Notes: generated by a model not told the origin, from the letters alone. A stretch of DNA of 64,000 nucleotides from Gambelia wislizenii (GCA_030847615.1 JAUMIR010000002.1:197701809-197765808); one strand, 5' to 3'; shown: positions 1 to 10,885, numbered from the stretch's first letter. Made by a program: numbers and translations.

Positions 1-2399
1 GTCAGGCAATGGAGCAGCCCCATCCACTCTGGGTAACTGTACAGATAGGGCCCAGAGAGAAGCACTGGAAGGAAGACAAAATAAAGGACAGTATATATGG
101 CAGGGAGTTCAAGGTATCTTAACCCAAGCTCCCTGAACCTAGCTTGTCAAAAATCCTCTTGACTTGTTAGTCATTCTTATGTCTGGACAAACAGATTTCA
201 AAAAGGTACAAAACATTTGGTCACAGAAAATACATTAGTGTTTTGATCTCTTTCTGCAGTTGGTGTGGGGGTCACGCTGTATTCCTGAAATCCTTCAGGG
301 GCTCAAACCACAACTAAACTGTCCCACTCCTGGATTTTCTGCTGCCAACATTCAGCAAAAAGTGCCACATTCACAATAGACACACTGCTGTCATAGATAC
401 CATCAAAGTGCAAATTGTGGCTCTTGATGGTGCAGAGGGATGCTAGAGCTTCCTCCAGTGATCACAAAGTCACGTCAGAATGTGTTTGTGGGGGAGCGGC
501 ATCTTCCCTGACAAGAGGAAGGGAATAGCAAGGGAGAAGCCTCCGCAGTTTGGGAAGTGTGGATGATAGTGACGGGGCAGCTTCAACTGCTGGTGCCAAT
601 TCTACAGTCCTGGGTGGCAGGGGCAGCCACCAAACAGGAGTGCAGGGATCACTTGTGGCCCATGGCCCATGTGCTTCCTGCTCTTGCAACAGAGGAACAA
701 CAACAACAACCACAACAAGAGAATGCAGGCACCAGTTGATGGGAGAGTCAGTCTCTTTCTGGTTCTCTTCCGTTTCTCATATGCTTAAATTTCTCTCCCA
801 CCCTGTTTGATTGGCACACACACTAATATATAAGGATGTATTTTTGAATGTATTTTTCTCACAAAATATACATTTATAGACTTATTCCATCAAAATGGGT
901 GCATTTCCAAACACGTTTCTTCTTAGAACTCCCATTTCTAGGTATACTTTGGTACATTTCTGTTTGAGAATAGCAACACAAGATGCAGGGAGGTAAAAAG
1001 TCCTGAATATAATTTCCATTCTAGTCTGTACATTCACTCAGGAGATTCAGATCAGGTCAATCCACATCTGAATTCATAAAGATGCTCTGCAAGCATCTCT
1101 ATATGCACAACACACATCCCTATATGCACAACCTCAGACAAAGGTCTGGCTGATTTTTTTTTTAATTGTTCACTTTTTCTGAGCTGACATGAAGGTGCAC
1201 CCCATGCTGGCATCAAGTTCCAGCTTGCAAAGAGAAAAGCTACCCTTCCTACTGGGGCAAGCCGAAACCTGATTGTCCATGTGACAGACTAACTGGATGA
1301 CAGTTTTGCTGTATGGCCACTACCACCAATTGTTGCAGAATAATCTCCTTCTGTGGCCCAGCCAGGACAGGGGCAGAATTTGGCAATGTGAATCATCCCC
1401 GTAGTTCAAAGAGGGTCCAGAAAATCAGAATGAAAAAGCCTTCAGAGGACCATCAACACCTTGTTGAACAACACCAACAAAGAAAACCAAGCTGCCATAG
1501 CTCAGCACCTCACAACTCCAGATTAATTCAAGTTTGGGTTTTCAATTTTCATCCGCCAAAGAGAGGGAAACCAAGCGAGAAGCTCCTTCAAATCCAAGCA
1601 GATAGACTAAGAAGATTATTTACGCCCTGTCAGGCCGGCACACAAGCAACTTTTCTCTTTGCCGTTGTTTCCAATTATTCCAAAGTTCCCTATGTTTTGT
1701 TTTAAAAAGAGAAGGGGTGGGGAAATGTGTCCTTTTTTACTGACCTTGCTCCATCACTTGTTTCTGGGATGTGCAGTGGCTGTCTCTATAGAAGGGACGT
1801 GGTGTAGCCTGCCTCTTGCTGTTGTTGTATCAGTGGGATAGGAAAGCAGCACAGGTGTTCATCTTCATTCCAGGGCTGACTAGGAGGAGATCCAGGAAGC
1901 TGCTTGGTGATGAAGTACCTCACTGGTGAAGAAGAGGCACTCAGGATGAAAAGACAGTCTGACAGGTCCTTCTATAAGCACTCCTGGTCCTTACTGCCTT
2001 TCCTGCCTCCTTCTGAACCATAGCCCCGCCTTCTCCTCTCCAGGACCAGCAGAAGTTTTGCTCCTCAGGTTCAGCCACTGATTTCAGCTTGATGGCTGTT
2101 GGGCAAGACCGGCTGGAAATTCTGTTTCTGTCATCCTTTTATAGAAATGGCCATAGAGGTTACCTTAAAAAAGAGAAGGCAAAAGACCAAAGAAAAGTTG
2201 CAAAACAAGTTTATGCACCTATCATATATATGCATATAAATACACATACACAGTGTCCAGATAGGAATTCTGCTCACAGTTATGCAAATGACTACCGAGC
2301 TTAAGATGATAAATGAAAATAGAAAATACTCAAACCCCCCCCCTTAAATAAACAGAAGCTACACCAGTGCTCAGCAGTGTCCTGAGCTTCTTGGAGCAA
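1..2399. other. Unannotated DNA, no gene recognised
   Basis: I find no exon, retroelement domain or terminal inverted repeat in this stretch. It holds a short CAA/CAC-rich simple repeat near 698-720 and ordinary AT-rich sequence. The short open frames present have no recognisable domain and look like chance frames. Confidence 0.5.
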
Positions 2400-2565
2400 A
2401 TGTGGGATATTTTTATTTTATTTTTTTATTTTTAGGTATTTATACCATGCTCTTCAGCCACAAAGGCTCTCAGAGTGGCTTACAAATTGTTAAGCAACAG
2501 CATTTTACACATCTATACTGCTTTATAGCGCACTAGGCATGAAGTGGTTTCCAATATGTGTTAGG
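2400..2565 (-). mobile_element. SINE fragment with L2-like 3' tail
   Basis: Read on the minus strand, this matches the 3' half of the element at 7755-8030: the segment around 'gtaagccactctgag', then 'gctgaagagc' and an A/T-rich 'ataaata' tail. The tRNA-like head is missing or decayed, so this copy is partial. The shared tail with L2-type LINE 3' ends suggests mobilisation by L2 machinery. Confidence 0.6.
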
Positions 2566-2846
2566 ATATAAATGTAACCACTATATTTTAAAAAAAAACA
2601 ATAAACTACACAGGGAAACAAACTGCTGGGAGCTAAGCAGAATTATTGTAGAAAAATGATGCTAAACACATTTGTTCAGACAGGTTTATGTTATTACTGT
2701 GTGACCTTGCACTCTCGTGAATTTGAAGTTGGTGTTTTATATAAAAAAGAAGCTAAGCACTTTTTTTAATGTTTTGGGTGTGGTGTTATTTGTGTTTTAT
2801 TATAGCATTTGGATTGTCGTGTTAGACACTTGGCATGTGACCTCTA

Positions 2847-3086
2847 CAGTAGGACCCCCGTATCCACTGATTCATTATCCTCTAATTCAATTATCCACAG
2901 GACACAAAACAACACATCTACCATAGGGTCTTCCTAGAAAATGTGTCCTCTCTAACTATTTTCTAGGTCCTCCAAGGCAACTCTATGATATTTTAAACCG
3001 GAAGTCCCATTATTTTCAATGGTGTTCGCTATTATCCATGGTTTTCTATATCCCCAGGGCCTCCAGTGGCTACAGGGATCCTACTG
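2847..3086. mobile_element. Tigger-like (Tc1/mariner) non-autonomous element
   Basis: The termini CAGTAGGACCCCCGTATCC and its imperfect complement (ending 'ggatcctactg') are flanked by a TA duplication at 2845-2846 and 3087-3088. This is the signature of Tc1/mariner/pogo elements. The 240-bp interior has no coding capacity. 'Tigger-like' rests on the CAGT...CGTATCC terminus, which resembles vertebrate Tigger/MER2-type ends from memory. Confidence 0.7.
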
Positions 3087-3088
3087 TA

Positions 3089-4261
3089 CATGAAATGTGA
3101 TTTTAAAAATCTGCTAAATAAGATGTTGTTGTTATTGTTGGGTAAAAATTCAACATTTAGTCCACTTGGGGGTACACCCACTGAAGTCAGTGAGACCAAA
3201 GTTAGTGACTAACAGGTCTCGTTCATCTCATTGGGCTAGGTAAGACTAACATTAGATTTACCTGATGACAATGATGAAGGAGAAGAAATTCCCAACACAT
3301 TTCATCCTACAGTGAACTATCAAGAGAAAATGCAAATAGCAAAATAAATAGTAACATTGAACACACTTTACAAATGCACATATACAGTGTGAAACTGGAG
3401 TCAATATTATTGTAGAAAGTTGGTTAGGAGCCAGAATGCCAGGGAGATGGTTTTGCAATGTAGTCCTATTGAACAGAAACAGAATCTCTTCATTAATCTG
3501 ATAATCTACTGATAAAATCAAAGGTTTCGCTAATTTGGGTAACAACAGCCACATCCTGCACAACCAGCCTTCCCGATGCATCTAACCTGGCGTATGCTTA
3601 CCTTGAGCACCAAGTGGAAAACTACGTATTTAAAATATTCTCAGCACCATCTCAGCTAGAGCTCTCCCTGGTCCTGTCCTCTGTTCTAAAGCATATGTTC
3701 TGGAAACTGGATAATACCTGTACACTGCTTTTCTCTGAAAAAAGTGGCTTCTCACCGCACTGTCAGTTGTTTTGTTTCTCTGGTTCCATTTACTCTTGCT
3801 GCTTTAGACCACTAGAGGTCAGTAGGGGGTTTGCGTTGGTTCAGGTCTCAGCAGCATTACATTCTCACAACCTGTTGGTAAGGTAAGGTTGAGCCATAAA
3901 TTACAGGAAGAAATAAATAGTAAACAGAGGGGGGTGAAGCACCCCTGAGCATGACTAGAATGCTTTATCCAGCTTAATTTTTTTTGGCAGTGCTACCTCT
4001 AGGATGGTGTGGTTAGCACTCAGGCATAGCATCCTCAGTGGGTTTTCCTCACCCATGGGCCATTGTCATTTGATAGAACTCTAGCTGCATCTGGCTTTCT
4101 TGGATACTTTGTACCAGGTGAGCACCAATAGGGCAGTGGGCTCTCTATTGTTTTGGGGGCCCCAACGACCTTGCCACTCTCTGGCACTGATCTTGACACT
4201 TGGCCAGCTCAGGCGCAACCTGAGGTTGCCAGCAATGTGTCAGTACAGATGGCTTTAGTTC
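3089..4261. other. Unannotated DNA
   Basis: No gene, retroelement domain or inverted repeat is recognised. A minus-strand open frame at 3258-3581 has no identifiable domain and is probably chance. Confidence 0.45.
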
Positions 4262-4435
4262 TAGGGTCCTTTCACACTACACAGTTATAGTACTATGATT
4301 CCACTTTAACTGCCATGGCTACACCCTATGGAATCCTGGGATTGGTAGTTCATTGATGCCCAAAGAGTTTTCTGGCTGTGAATTCTAAATGCTCCTCCCT
4401 AAACTGCAAGTCCCAGGATTCCATATAGTGCCTGG

Positions 4436-5474
4436 CCCTGAGTCTCCAGTTTTCCTGGGCCATCTCCAGTTGGGGGAGTAGAGTGCACATTCTCCCATTT
4501 TGCAAAGACTGCTTGCAAATCTCCAGCTCAGTTAGCAGAGCAGCAGTTTGCAAGGCTTCACAGATTTGCTGCTGCAACTTGAAAAGGCACTCCAGAGGGT
4601 CTATGTATTTATCTAGCTGGCATTCTCTTTCTCTCCCAGTCATTGTGGCGACAGGGTTCATTCCGCATTCTGCTCTGCGTCCATCTTCTAACTAAAAGCA
4701 AGCAGACGAGATAATTTTTTTTATCCCATGCCCTCTAGTAAATGAGAAGGAATAATACCCTAATTTCCCCTTGATCTGGGAACAGCTGCTTAGCTAAGAT
4801 TTCCATCTTAATTTCCAAACAGGAAAATATGTTGTGTGTGTGTGTGTGTATTTGATTGACAAGCTGTGAGCAACTGTGGTTGGTACTTAATGCATATTGC
4901 TTAATGACATCACCAGGGGCCATCTCTAAGGCTTATCTACACCAGCCATGATGCACCAGCTCCCCACCAGCATATCCTGGCTGTGGAGGTGTCCCATTCT
5001 GCCCCTGTTACCTGGAGAAAGCAGGCCAAAGTCCAAACAGAATGCTGGCCTGTTGCTGCAGCTGCTGCCATTTTCCTCACTCTGCTGGATCCAGGGGAAG
5101 CCAGCTGCACAATGTCGCAAGCCCCCTGCATGGGACCAGCCTGTTCAGGCCCAGAAAAATAAGGGTAACTGACAGCAGCAGCGAGGGCTGCCTTGCCGGG
5201 ACAGGATCCCACAAACATGCCAGTCCCAATCTGTTCCATCCCAGCAGAAACTGTGTAAAGCAAATATTATTTTAAACCAAGGTAAAGAGCCCTATTCTGC
5301 CTTGCCCCTGTCTGAGCCCCATTTCTGCCCCAGAGGTCATAAGGCAGAACAGAGCAAATGCCCTGCAGGGCTCACAAGTGGGGGCAGAATGGAGTATTTA
5401 GCCTGTGTAGATAACTGTGTAGGTTTTGGCTAGGAAACCCCAGGACTTGGGATGATACTGAACTGGCAAGCTTC
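4436..5474. mobile_element. Insertion inside the family P MITE, 8-bp duplication
   Basis: This block interrupts the MITE and is flanked by direct copies of ATTCCATA (4428-4435 and 5475-5482). Joining the flanks with one copy restores the MITE arm. An 8-bp duplication suits hAT-type or some other transposons, but I see no matching terminal inverted repeats at the exact ends, so the class is unknown. It contains a nested TIR element (4926-5415), a (TG)n run near 4833 and a minus-strand 103-residue open frame at 4350-4661 whose last residues read into the MITE. The frame has no recognised domain. Confidence 0.5.
4926..5415 (+). mobile_element. TIR element, family C-a, hAT-like
   Basis: The left end reads 'aaggcttatctacacc' and the right end is roughly its complement ('gtgtagataac'). 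The interior matches the element at 39728-40272 over most of its length, for example 'atatcctggctg' and a later 'ccctattctg' tract. No open frame of note. Assignment to hAT is tentative and comes from the CAG-type end of the sister copy. Confidence 0.55.
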
Positions 5475-5548
5475 ATTCCATAGGATGTTGCCATGACAGC
5501 TAAAGTGGAATCACAGTGCTATAATTGTATAGTGTGGAAGGGCCCCTA

Positions 5549-6121
5549 GTGTCTTTGACATTTAAAGGCATAAATAGGCAAGGAATGTGGAGGGGAGAGA
5601 CAGGGCCTGCCCAAGACTGAGGAGGATAAGATTGTGTTTCCTCATCCATTTCAGTCAAAAGCTGACTGGACTGCTTGTGGAATTCCCCCTTCAGCAGTGA
5701 CAATGGGGAAGCATCCTCCATGGCACAATGTAGAGATGGCAGGATCGGTTGTGTGTCAGCCAGGGGGCTGACGCTACTGTTGCCCATCATTTGACACCTG
5801 AAGAAATTGCCTCACTCTGCAGTTTGAAGATTAACGTGTTATCAGGTTATCAATCTTTAAAGTGCCACAAAAGTTATATGGAATTTTTCAGTTCCGTGTA
5901 ACTCAGACTGAGTAAATATGCTAAGATTTGTAATTTGTACACCTGTCAATGAGCAGAAAAATTTCTAGTCTCACACACTGCTATCAATGGGCAAACAAGG
6001 AAGAGGGAAAAATCAGAAGAACCTAGGAGAGGCTGTTTGACCATGGAAGTAAACAGTCCTAGCTCAAATGTAAAACAAAGGCTATGTGCGCAGTTTCAAA
6101 GTAATGCTCTAGCAGAAGCTA
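5549..6121. other. Unannotated DNA
   Basis: No coding or repeat feature recognised. The minus-strand open frame at 5500-5790 overlaps the MITE arm and looks like chance. Confidence 0.4.
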
Positions 6122-6342
6122 AGGCTGAACCCACACTGCACAAATAATCCAGTTTGAAACTGGTTTCTTCCTATGGAATCCTGGGATTTGTAGTTTTGTG
6201 AGGTACCAGCACTCTTTGGTAGAGAAGGTTAAAGACTGAATAAAACTATAAATCCCAAGGTATCATGGCAAATAGGAAGGAGCCATGGCAAATAATCCAG
6301 TTTCAAGATGGATTATTTGTGTAGTGTGGATTCAAACAGAAA
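6122..6342. mobile_element. Palindromic MITE (family P)
   Basis: A fold-back of about 220 bp. The left arm has 'cacactgcacaaataatcc', then 'ggaatcctgggatttgtag', and the right arm has the same blocks in inverse order, ending 'gtgtagtgtgg'. The central loop is near 6215. No coding capacity, so transposase must come from elsewhere. The copy at 48615-48825 shares this variant ('aataatcc/gaaactgg'). Confidence 0.75.
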
Positions 6343-6353
6343 TCTTTTCAATA

Positions 6354-6583
6354 CAGTTGTCCCTTCATATTTGCTGGGGTTTGGTTCCAGGACCTCCCGT
6401 GGATAACAAAATCTGTGAATACTCAAGTGCCATTATATGCAAAGGCATAGCAAAATGATGTCCCTTATATATGATGGCAAAACCAAGGTTTGCTTTTTGG
6501 TTTATTATTCTTTAAAGAATATTTTCAAGCCATGAATACTTAAATCTGTGGATACCAAATCCATGGATACGGAGGGACAACTG
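6354..6583. mobile_element. Tigger-like non-autonomous element
   Basis: The termini CAGTTGTCCCTTCATATTTG and a complementary end ('acggagggacaactg') are flanked by TA (6352-6353, 6584-6585). It is 230 bp, with no open frame. It belongs to the same broad TA-targeting group as 2847-3086, and its terminal CAGTTG resembles the right end at 38057 and 16750. Confidence 0.75.
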
Positions 6584-6839
6584 TAGTTTCACCTCAGTTG
6601 TGCATGTCATTGCCAAGAGAGGGTTACTTGGCACCTACACTGGTTTTTGTGGCATCAGATATGATCTCTTAATTTTCTCAGTTTTAAAAATGTATTTTAG
6701 TGTTTTTTAGACCCTGGGCACCAATATCTTCTCTCTCAGTTTGTGTTTGATGCTGTTTTATGGTCATGTTTTATTTCAGTAATTGTTCACTGCCCACTGT
6801 TACTAAAAATGATCACAGGAATCCTAGATCAGCTACTTA

Positions 6840-7061
6840 GGGCCTGTATACACTACAGAAATAGAGCAGTTTGACACCACTTTATCTACCATAATTCTAT
6901 CCTATGGAATTCTGATATTTGTAGTTTTGTGAGGTATTTAGCCTTTTCTATCAGAGAACTCTGGTGCCTCACCACACTACAAATACCAGAGTTCCACAGG
7001 ATAGAACTATGGTGGGTAAAGTGGTGTCAAACTGCTGTATTTCTGTAGTGTAGACAGGCCC
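6840..7061. mobile_element. Palindromic MITE (family P), intact
   Basis: A near-perfect 222-bp fold-back: GGGCCTGTATACACTACAG at the left, with its complement at the right (7043-7061). TA flanks both ends (6838-6839, 7062-7063). The arms pair along almost their whole length, leaving a short loop near 6950. This is the best-preserved copy in the window and defines the family's TA target and GGGCCTGT terminus. Confidence 0.8.
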
Positions 7062-7257
7062 TAGATTAAAATACAGTACTCCATTCACTTGTTCTAAATT
7101 TCTGTAAAGAAAAGTGTAACGTAACTGGCTAGTAGCCCAGTATTGGCAACAAGAGACAAAATAGACAGATTCAGAACTTCCCTCTTTGGCTCCACAAACC
7201 CTACCCTTATTATAAGCACAACGAAAGAGACAGGAATAAATACTAATGATTAACAAG

Positions 7258-7486
7258 CTGAGTTAGTGTGGTGTAGTGGTTTGAGTGTTGGACTAAGATG
7301 CTGGGAAACTAGGGTTTGAATCCTCACTCAGCCACAGAAACCCACTAAGTGACCTCGGGCAAGTCACTCTCTCTCAGCCTAAGAGGAAGGTCATGGCAAA
7401 CCTCCTCTGAAGAAATCTTGTCAAGAAAACCATATGATAGGATCTCTATAAGTCACAGTCCACTTGTAAGCATATAACAACAGATA
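7258..7486 (+). mobile_element. tRNA-derived SINE (family S)
   Basis: The head reads 'gtggtgtagtggtttgagtg' followed by 'gggtttgaatcctcactc', which match a tRNA-like A box and B box (internal pol III promoter). The body has 'caagtcactctctcagcct', 'aaaccatatgatag' and ends near 'aacaacag'. The same order occurs at 10656, 11366 and 12755, and inverted at 33342 and 43603. It is a retrotransposed, non-coding unit that depends on LINE machinery. Confidence 0.85.
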
Positions 7487-7539
7487 GCATACTCATAGAA
7501 AGCTCAATCACTTATCTATGTGTGTGTGTGTGTGTGTGT

Positions 7540-7640
7540 GTATGTATTGTGGTTGTTGTGTGCCTTCAGTCCATTTCTGACTTACGGCAACCCTAATGCA
7601 AACCTATCACAGGGTTTTTTTGGCAATTTTTTTGGCTCTC
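7540..7640 (-). mobile_element. SINE (family S) 3' fragment plus (GT)n
   Basis: The minus strand shows only the 3' part of the family S SINE ('gtgtgccttcagtccatttc' on the plus strand). It is bordered by GT microsatellites at about 7518-7541 and 7649-7668. Confidence 0.7.
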
Positions 7641-7754
7641 ATGTGTACGTGTGTGTGTGTGTGTGTAGAAGGCATGTCTGAGACTGGCAGCTACCACAAA
7701 TTTCACTGATACACAGTTTGGTTTAACTGTTTTACAATGGAATATTGTGCCCTG

Positions 7755-8030
7755 GAGCCCTGGTGGCGCAGTGGTTAAATGCCAGTACTGTAAGTCACCA
7801 TGTCACAAGTTCGATTCCAGCGGGCTCCAAGGTTCACTTAGCTTTCCATCCTTTCGTAGGTCGGTAAAATGAGTACCCAGCTTGTGGGGCAATTAGCTAA
7901 CACACATTGGAAACTGCTTAATGCAGTGTAGATGTGTAAATTTGCTATTGCTTAAAACAATTTGTAAGCCGCTCTGATAGCCTTGTGGCTGAAGAGCGGG
8001 GTATAAATAAATAATAATAATAAAAAATCT
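7755..8030 (+). mobile_element. tRNA-derived SINE with L2-like tail
   Basis: It starts 'gagccctggtggcgcagtgg', with a tRNA-type B-box region 'caagttcgattccagc'. A conserved body 'ggtaaaatgagtacccagct' follows, then a tail resembling L2 LINE 3' ends ('gtaagccgctctgat') and (ATA)n. Head and tail together are typical of a squamate SINE mobilised by a partner LINE. It is distinct from family S. Confidence 0.8.
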
Positions 8031-8226
8031 GTGTTCAACACAACAGAAATTAGAAGTATCTTCAGTGTTATTTAGATATTAAAAACTATAAGAAACTAGC
8101 AGGAAACAAATGTCTTTGTAAGTGAGGTAGCTCACTGTCCTTTAGCCTGGGTGATATAAAGACTGTCTTTTAGATTAAAAAGCTGTGTCTTCTTTCTTCA
8201 CTCTTGACTTTGAGTCCAGCAACTGA

Positions 8227-8503
8227 TGAGATTATCAGATGCTTGAAAAAGCCCCAAAGGAGCTTGAGAGAATGGCGTCACTGCACTGGAAATGAGTCCT
8301 AGTATCGCACAATGTCATTCTCCTGGCATGCTTGTTCCGTCCTCCCTCCATGTGGACGCCTTTTTCATCGCTTCAGCATGGAGGGAGGATGGAGCAAGCA
8401 TGCCAGGAGGACAACGTGTGCAATAACAGGAACCCTTCCCAGTACAGTGACATCATTCTCACAAACTCCTTTGGGGATTTTTTTCAAGCATCTGATAATC
8501 TCC
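8227..8503. mobile_element. Fold-back element E1, 3-bp TSD (TGA)
   Basis: The ends TGAGATTATCAGATGCTTG and the complement of GGAGATTATCAGATGCTTG are flanked by TGA (8224-8226, 8504-8506). The interior folds on itself around 8365: 'catgcttgttccg' pairs with the later 'ggagcaagcatg'. It is 277 bp with no coding capacity. Unlike most relatives, I see no inner copy of the TTATCAGA box. Confidence 0.8.
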
Positions 8504-8929
8504 TGAGTTAGAAACAAGTCTATACGCTAGCAAACCCTGCAAGCCTTCCTGACTTCTCTAGAGCCACATTCCCTTCCCTGGACCAGTATGAACTGCGCAA
8601 AAACTTCTGGAGACCTCTAGTCCACCTTAAAATGTTACCTACTGAGCATGCTCCAACTGCTAACTGTGAGAAGAGAAAGGGGTGAGAGATTGCCACACCC
8701 TGTAGTTGCTAACTAAAGGCATACTTTTCCCCCTTTTCAATAATAACAACTGATGCTAATATAACCTGTGGTATCACTGTGTGTTACAACAACTTGGCTC
8801 ATCTATTTATTTTAAAAAGTAATGCATTGTTTGTTTTCTTCTGCCCATTAAATCTGTGCTTCTTTTTGCTTTAACATGTGTTGTAAAGTTGAGCAATTCC
8901 AGACGATTCACGACCCAGATCCCGAATAC

Positions 8930-9530
8930 TCTACTGTGGTCTTGTCTATGCGGTCAAAATAATCTGAACAGCATGCTAACATACATTGATCCATTCATAT
9001 GGACATGCACATAAATATGTGTCATTTGGAAGGGGACAGCCAAATCCACCACAAAGTCCATGTGCGTTGTGTCCGAGCTTCGCTGGATTTAAAAAAAAAG
9101 CTCTGTACAGATATACAAATGTGCAATTGTTTGAACACTTGAATTCACGCAGATATGAACAGGCAGCATAATCTGATTGGCTGGACAAGCATGGGGGTGG
9201 GGCTAGGAAACAGGGAAAGCACCTGCGGCTGCCATATTGGATTTTCAGCTAAGCAAGGGTATGGTAAATTGATAAAACAGCAATCTTATACTTTTTTCCC
9301 CTTTCTTTTTTTTTGTAAATATTAACTATCGCTTGTGTTCACCTTATTACCATAGGAAAATGTTGCTTTTTTTAATTGGGCGGTGGCAGATTTAAAATTG
9401 TGAGTGAATCACTCTTGGCTGCCATCTAGATTAGGGGGTCATGCAGAGTTATGGGGGGCTCTTTTGACCTGTTGCATCATTGCGAATGCCTGCTTTTTCG
9501 GATGTGTTCGTATTCCCCGCCCAACTTGTA
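8930..9530 (+). mobile_element. TIR element, family C-b
   Basis: The left end 'gtcttgtctatgcgg' and the interior ('catatggacatgcacataaatatgtgtcat', described by its position 8996-9025) recur at 9527-9890 and, with variants, at 49433, 52598 and 53213. It carries 'ctgattggctgg' (a CCAAT box on the minus strand, 9174-9185) and 'gctgccatattgg'. The right end is not clean, because the next copy starts where it should finish. Confidence 0.6.
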
Positions 9531-9890
9531 TAGGGCTTGTCTATATGTTAAAAATAATCCTAATGGTAATCAGATGGAAGGCGATCTGTAAAAACGGACA
9601 TTCGCATAAATATGTGTCATTCAGAAGGGGGGCAGCCAAATCCACCTTAAACTCTGTCAGGGAAGACGTCAAGGCTTTTCTTGGAGTTTTAAAAAAGCCC
9701 TGTAGGGGATGTAGGGGATGCAAATGTGCGATCGTTTGGACAGTCGCATTCATGTTAGTATGAACAGGCAGTGTAATCTGATTGGCTGGATGAGCATGGG
9801 GACGGGGCTAGCAAAAAGGGAAAGTGCCTGCTGCTGCCATGTTGGATTTTCGACTAAGTGAGGGTCCAGTAAATTGATAAAATGGTGATT
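9527..9890 (+). mobile_element. TIR element, family C-b, second tandem copy, right part missing
   Basis: It begins 'atagggcttgtctatatg' and repeats the 8930 element block by block, including 'cataaatatgtgtcatt', 'gaacaggcag', 'aatctgattggctgg' and 'gctgccatgttggatttt'. Its right terminus is absent, and sequence passes into the CCAAT cluster near 9890. The two copies lie in the same orientation. Confidence 0.6.
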
Positions 9891-10144
9891 TATTCCCGGC
9901 CTCCGGACCCTGTTGGGGACTGGCCCTGCCTCTCAGCCAATCAAAGGCTCCCGAGGCGCCGCACCTCTGATTGGCTGATGGCCATGCAAACCAGCCAATC
10001 AGGGCAGAGTTTGCCCTCCCCTGATTGGCTGTCCTGCGATCCTCTTCCCAGTCTGCCTCCAGCCAATCCAGCCAATCAGGGCAGAGTGGCCCTCCCCTGA
10101 TTGGCTGTCCTTCGATCCTCTTCCCAGCCTGAACTCCGGCAGGC
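9890..10144 (+). promoter_or_regulatory. CCAAT-box cluster, candidate TATA-less promoter
   Basis: At least seven CCAAT/ATTGG motifs lie within 200 bp, on both strands, for example at 9918, 9969, 9995, 10023, 10064, 10072 and 10098. The part from about 9991 to 10138 is an imperfect tandem duplication of roughly 80 bp, each unit holding an inverted CCAAT pair. The stretch is GC- and CpG-rich compared with its surroundings. NF-Y binds such motifs in TATA-less promoters. The cluster directly precedes an ATG and a splice donor. It follows a TIR element that also carries ATTGGCTG, so it could be transposon-derived. Confidence 0.45.
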
Positions 10145-10171
10145 ATGGCGGCCCACAAACTGGGATGCCAG
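10145..10171 (+). CDS. Candidate first coding exon (nine codons)
   Basis: The ATG at 10145 lies in 'ggcatggcgg', with only a partial Kozak fit. It opens nine codons (MAAHKLGCQ) that end at CAG, followed immediately by the consensus donor GTAAGT at 10172-10177, leaving the reading frame in phase 0. It sits just downstream of the CCAAT cluster. I do not recognise the peptide and no matching downstream exon was found in this window. Similar 'CCAGGTAAGT' donors occur inside fold-back elements E11 and E12, so a transposon origin is possible. Confidence 0.25.
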
Positions 10172-10211
10172 GTAAGTCCTGGGCAACCTACTTTCCATCA
10201 CTTCAGACATG

Positions 10212-10538
10212 GGAGATTTTCAGATGCTATAAAAGATCTCTGGGGAGGTCAGGAGAGGTTCACGGCTATCCCATGGCAGGGGGTCAGTTTCGGACGCTGC
10301 CGTCCCCCTCCCATCGTCCTTCGTGTTGCTTCCATCCTCGACTGAAGGAAAAGGTGCCACTTTTTACTCACGGAAGCTTTTCGTGAGTAAAAAGTGGCTC
10401 CTTTTCCTTCGAGCACGGAAGCAACACGAAGGACAACGGGAGGGGGACGGTGGTGTCCGAACCTGACCCCCTGCCACAGGATAACTGCATACCTCTCCTG
10501 ACCTCCCTGGAGGTCTTTTATAGCATCTGAAAATCTCC
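10212..10538. mobile_element. Fold-back element E2, 3-bp TSD (ATG)
   Basis: Its ends are GGAGATTTTCAGATGCTATA and its complement, flanked by ATG (10209-10211, 10539-10541). The 327 bp form an almost complete hairpin with the loop near 10378, where 'cactttttactcacg' meets 'cgtgagtaaaaagtg'. Inside each arm a second box, TTTCGGAC (10288-10295, and complement 10456-10462), lies 70 bp from the terminal TTTTCAGA box on both sides. No coding capacity. Confidence 0.85.
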
Positions 10539-10655
10539 ATGGTATGCGTATGCATCACACTGAGGTGGTGAAGGTGGGCCATGTCTCCTTCTTTACAGAG
10601 GACAAGCCACTATTTAAGTGTAGCTTCTATTTAAAGGTCTGTCCAGTGCAAGTGA

Positions 10656-10885
10656 GAGCCGTGTGATGTAGTGGTTTGTGTTGGACTAGGACTCCAGGAG
10701 ACCAGGGTTTGAATCCCTGCTCGGCCATGGAAACTCACTGGGTGATTTTGGGTAAGCCACAGTCTCTCAGCCTCAGAAGAAAACAATGACAAACCCCCTC
10801 TGAGTAAATCCTGCCAAGAAAACTCCATGATAGTGTTGTCGTTTAAGTCAGAGTCAACTTGAAGACACATAACAACAAATCAGTC
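10656..10885 (+). mobile_element. tRNA-derived SINE (family S)
   Basis: The full order of SINE blocks is present: 'gtgtgatgtagtggtttgtg', B-box 'gggtttgaatccctgctc', 'ccacagtctctcagcctcag', and the 3' 'cataacaacaa'. The copy is close to full length. Confidence 0.85.

Larger units (their letters stand above)
4264..5546. mobile_element. Palindromic MITE (family P), split by an insertion
   Basis: The left part (4264-4435) and right part (5483-5546) together form the roughly 220-bp palindrome seen intact at 6840-7061, 10969-11190 and 43318-43531. Its ends carry 'cacactac' and internal 'ggaatcctggga' arms. A TA flanks both ends (4262-4263, 5547-5548), consistent with a TA target duplication. The two parts are separated by 1,039 bp of unrelated DNA. 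Confidence 0.7.

Noticed and set aside
1313..1705. A 130-residue plus-strand frame
   Set aside because: No recognisable domain, biased composition or splice signals; unrelated to neighbours.
4350..4661. A 103-residue minus-strand frame with a heptad-like Leu/Gln pattern
   Set aside because: It reads from the unclassified insertion into the MITE arm; I recognise no family and cannot separate it from chance.
7540..7640. Possible tRNA genes within the SINE heads
   Set aside because: The A and B boxes belong to SINEs with LINE-type bodies and degenerate cloverleaf sequence; no stand-alone tRNA was seen.
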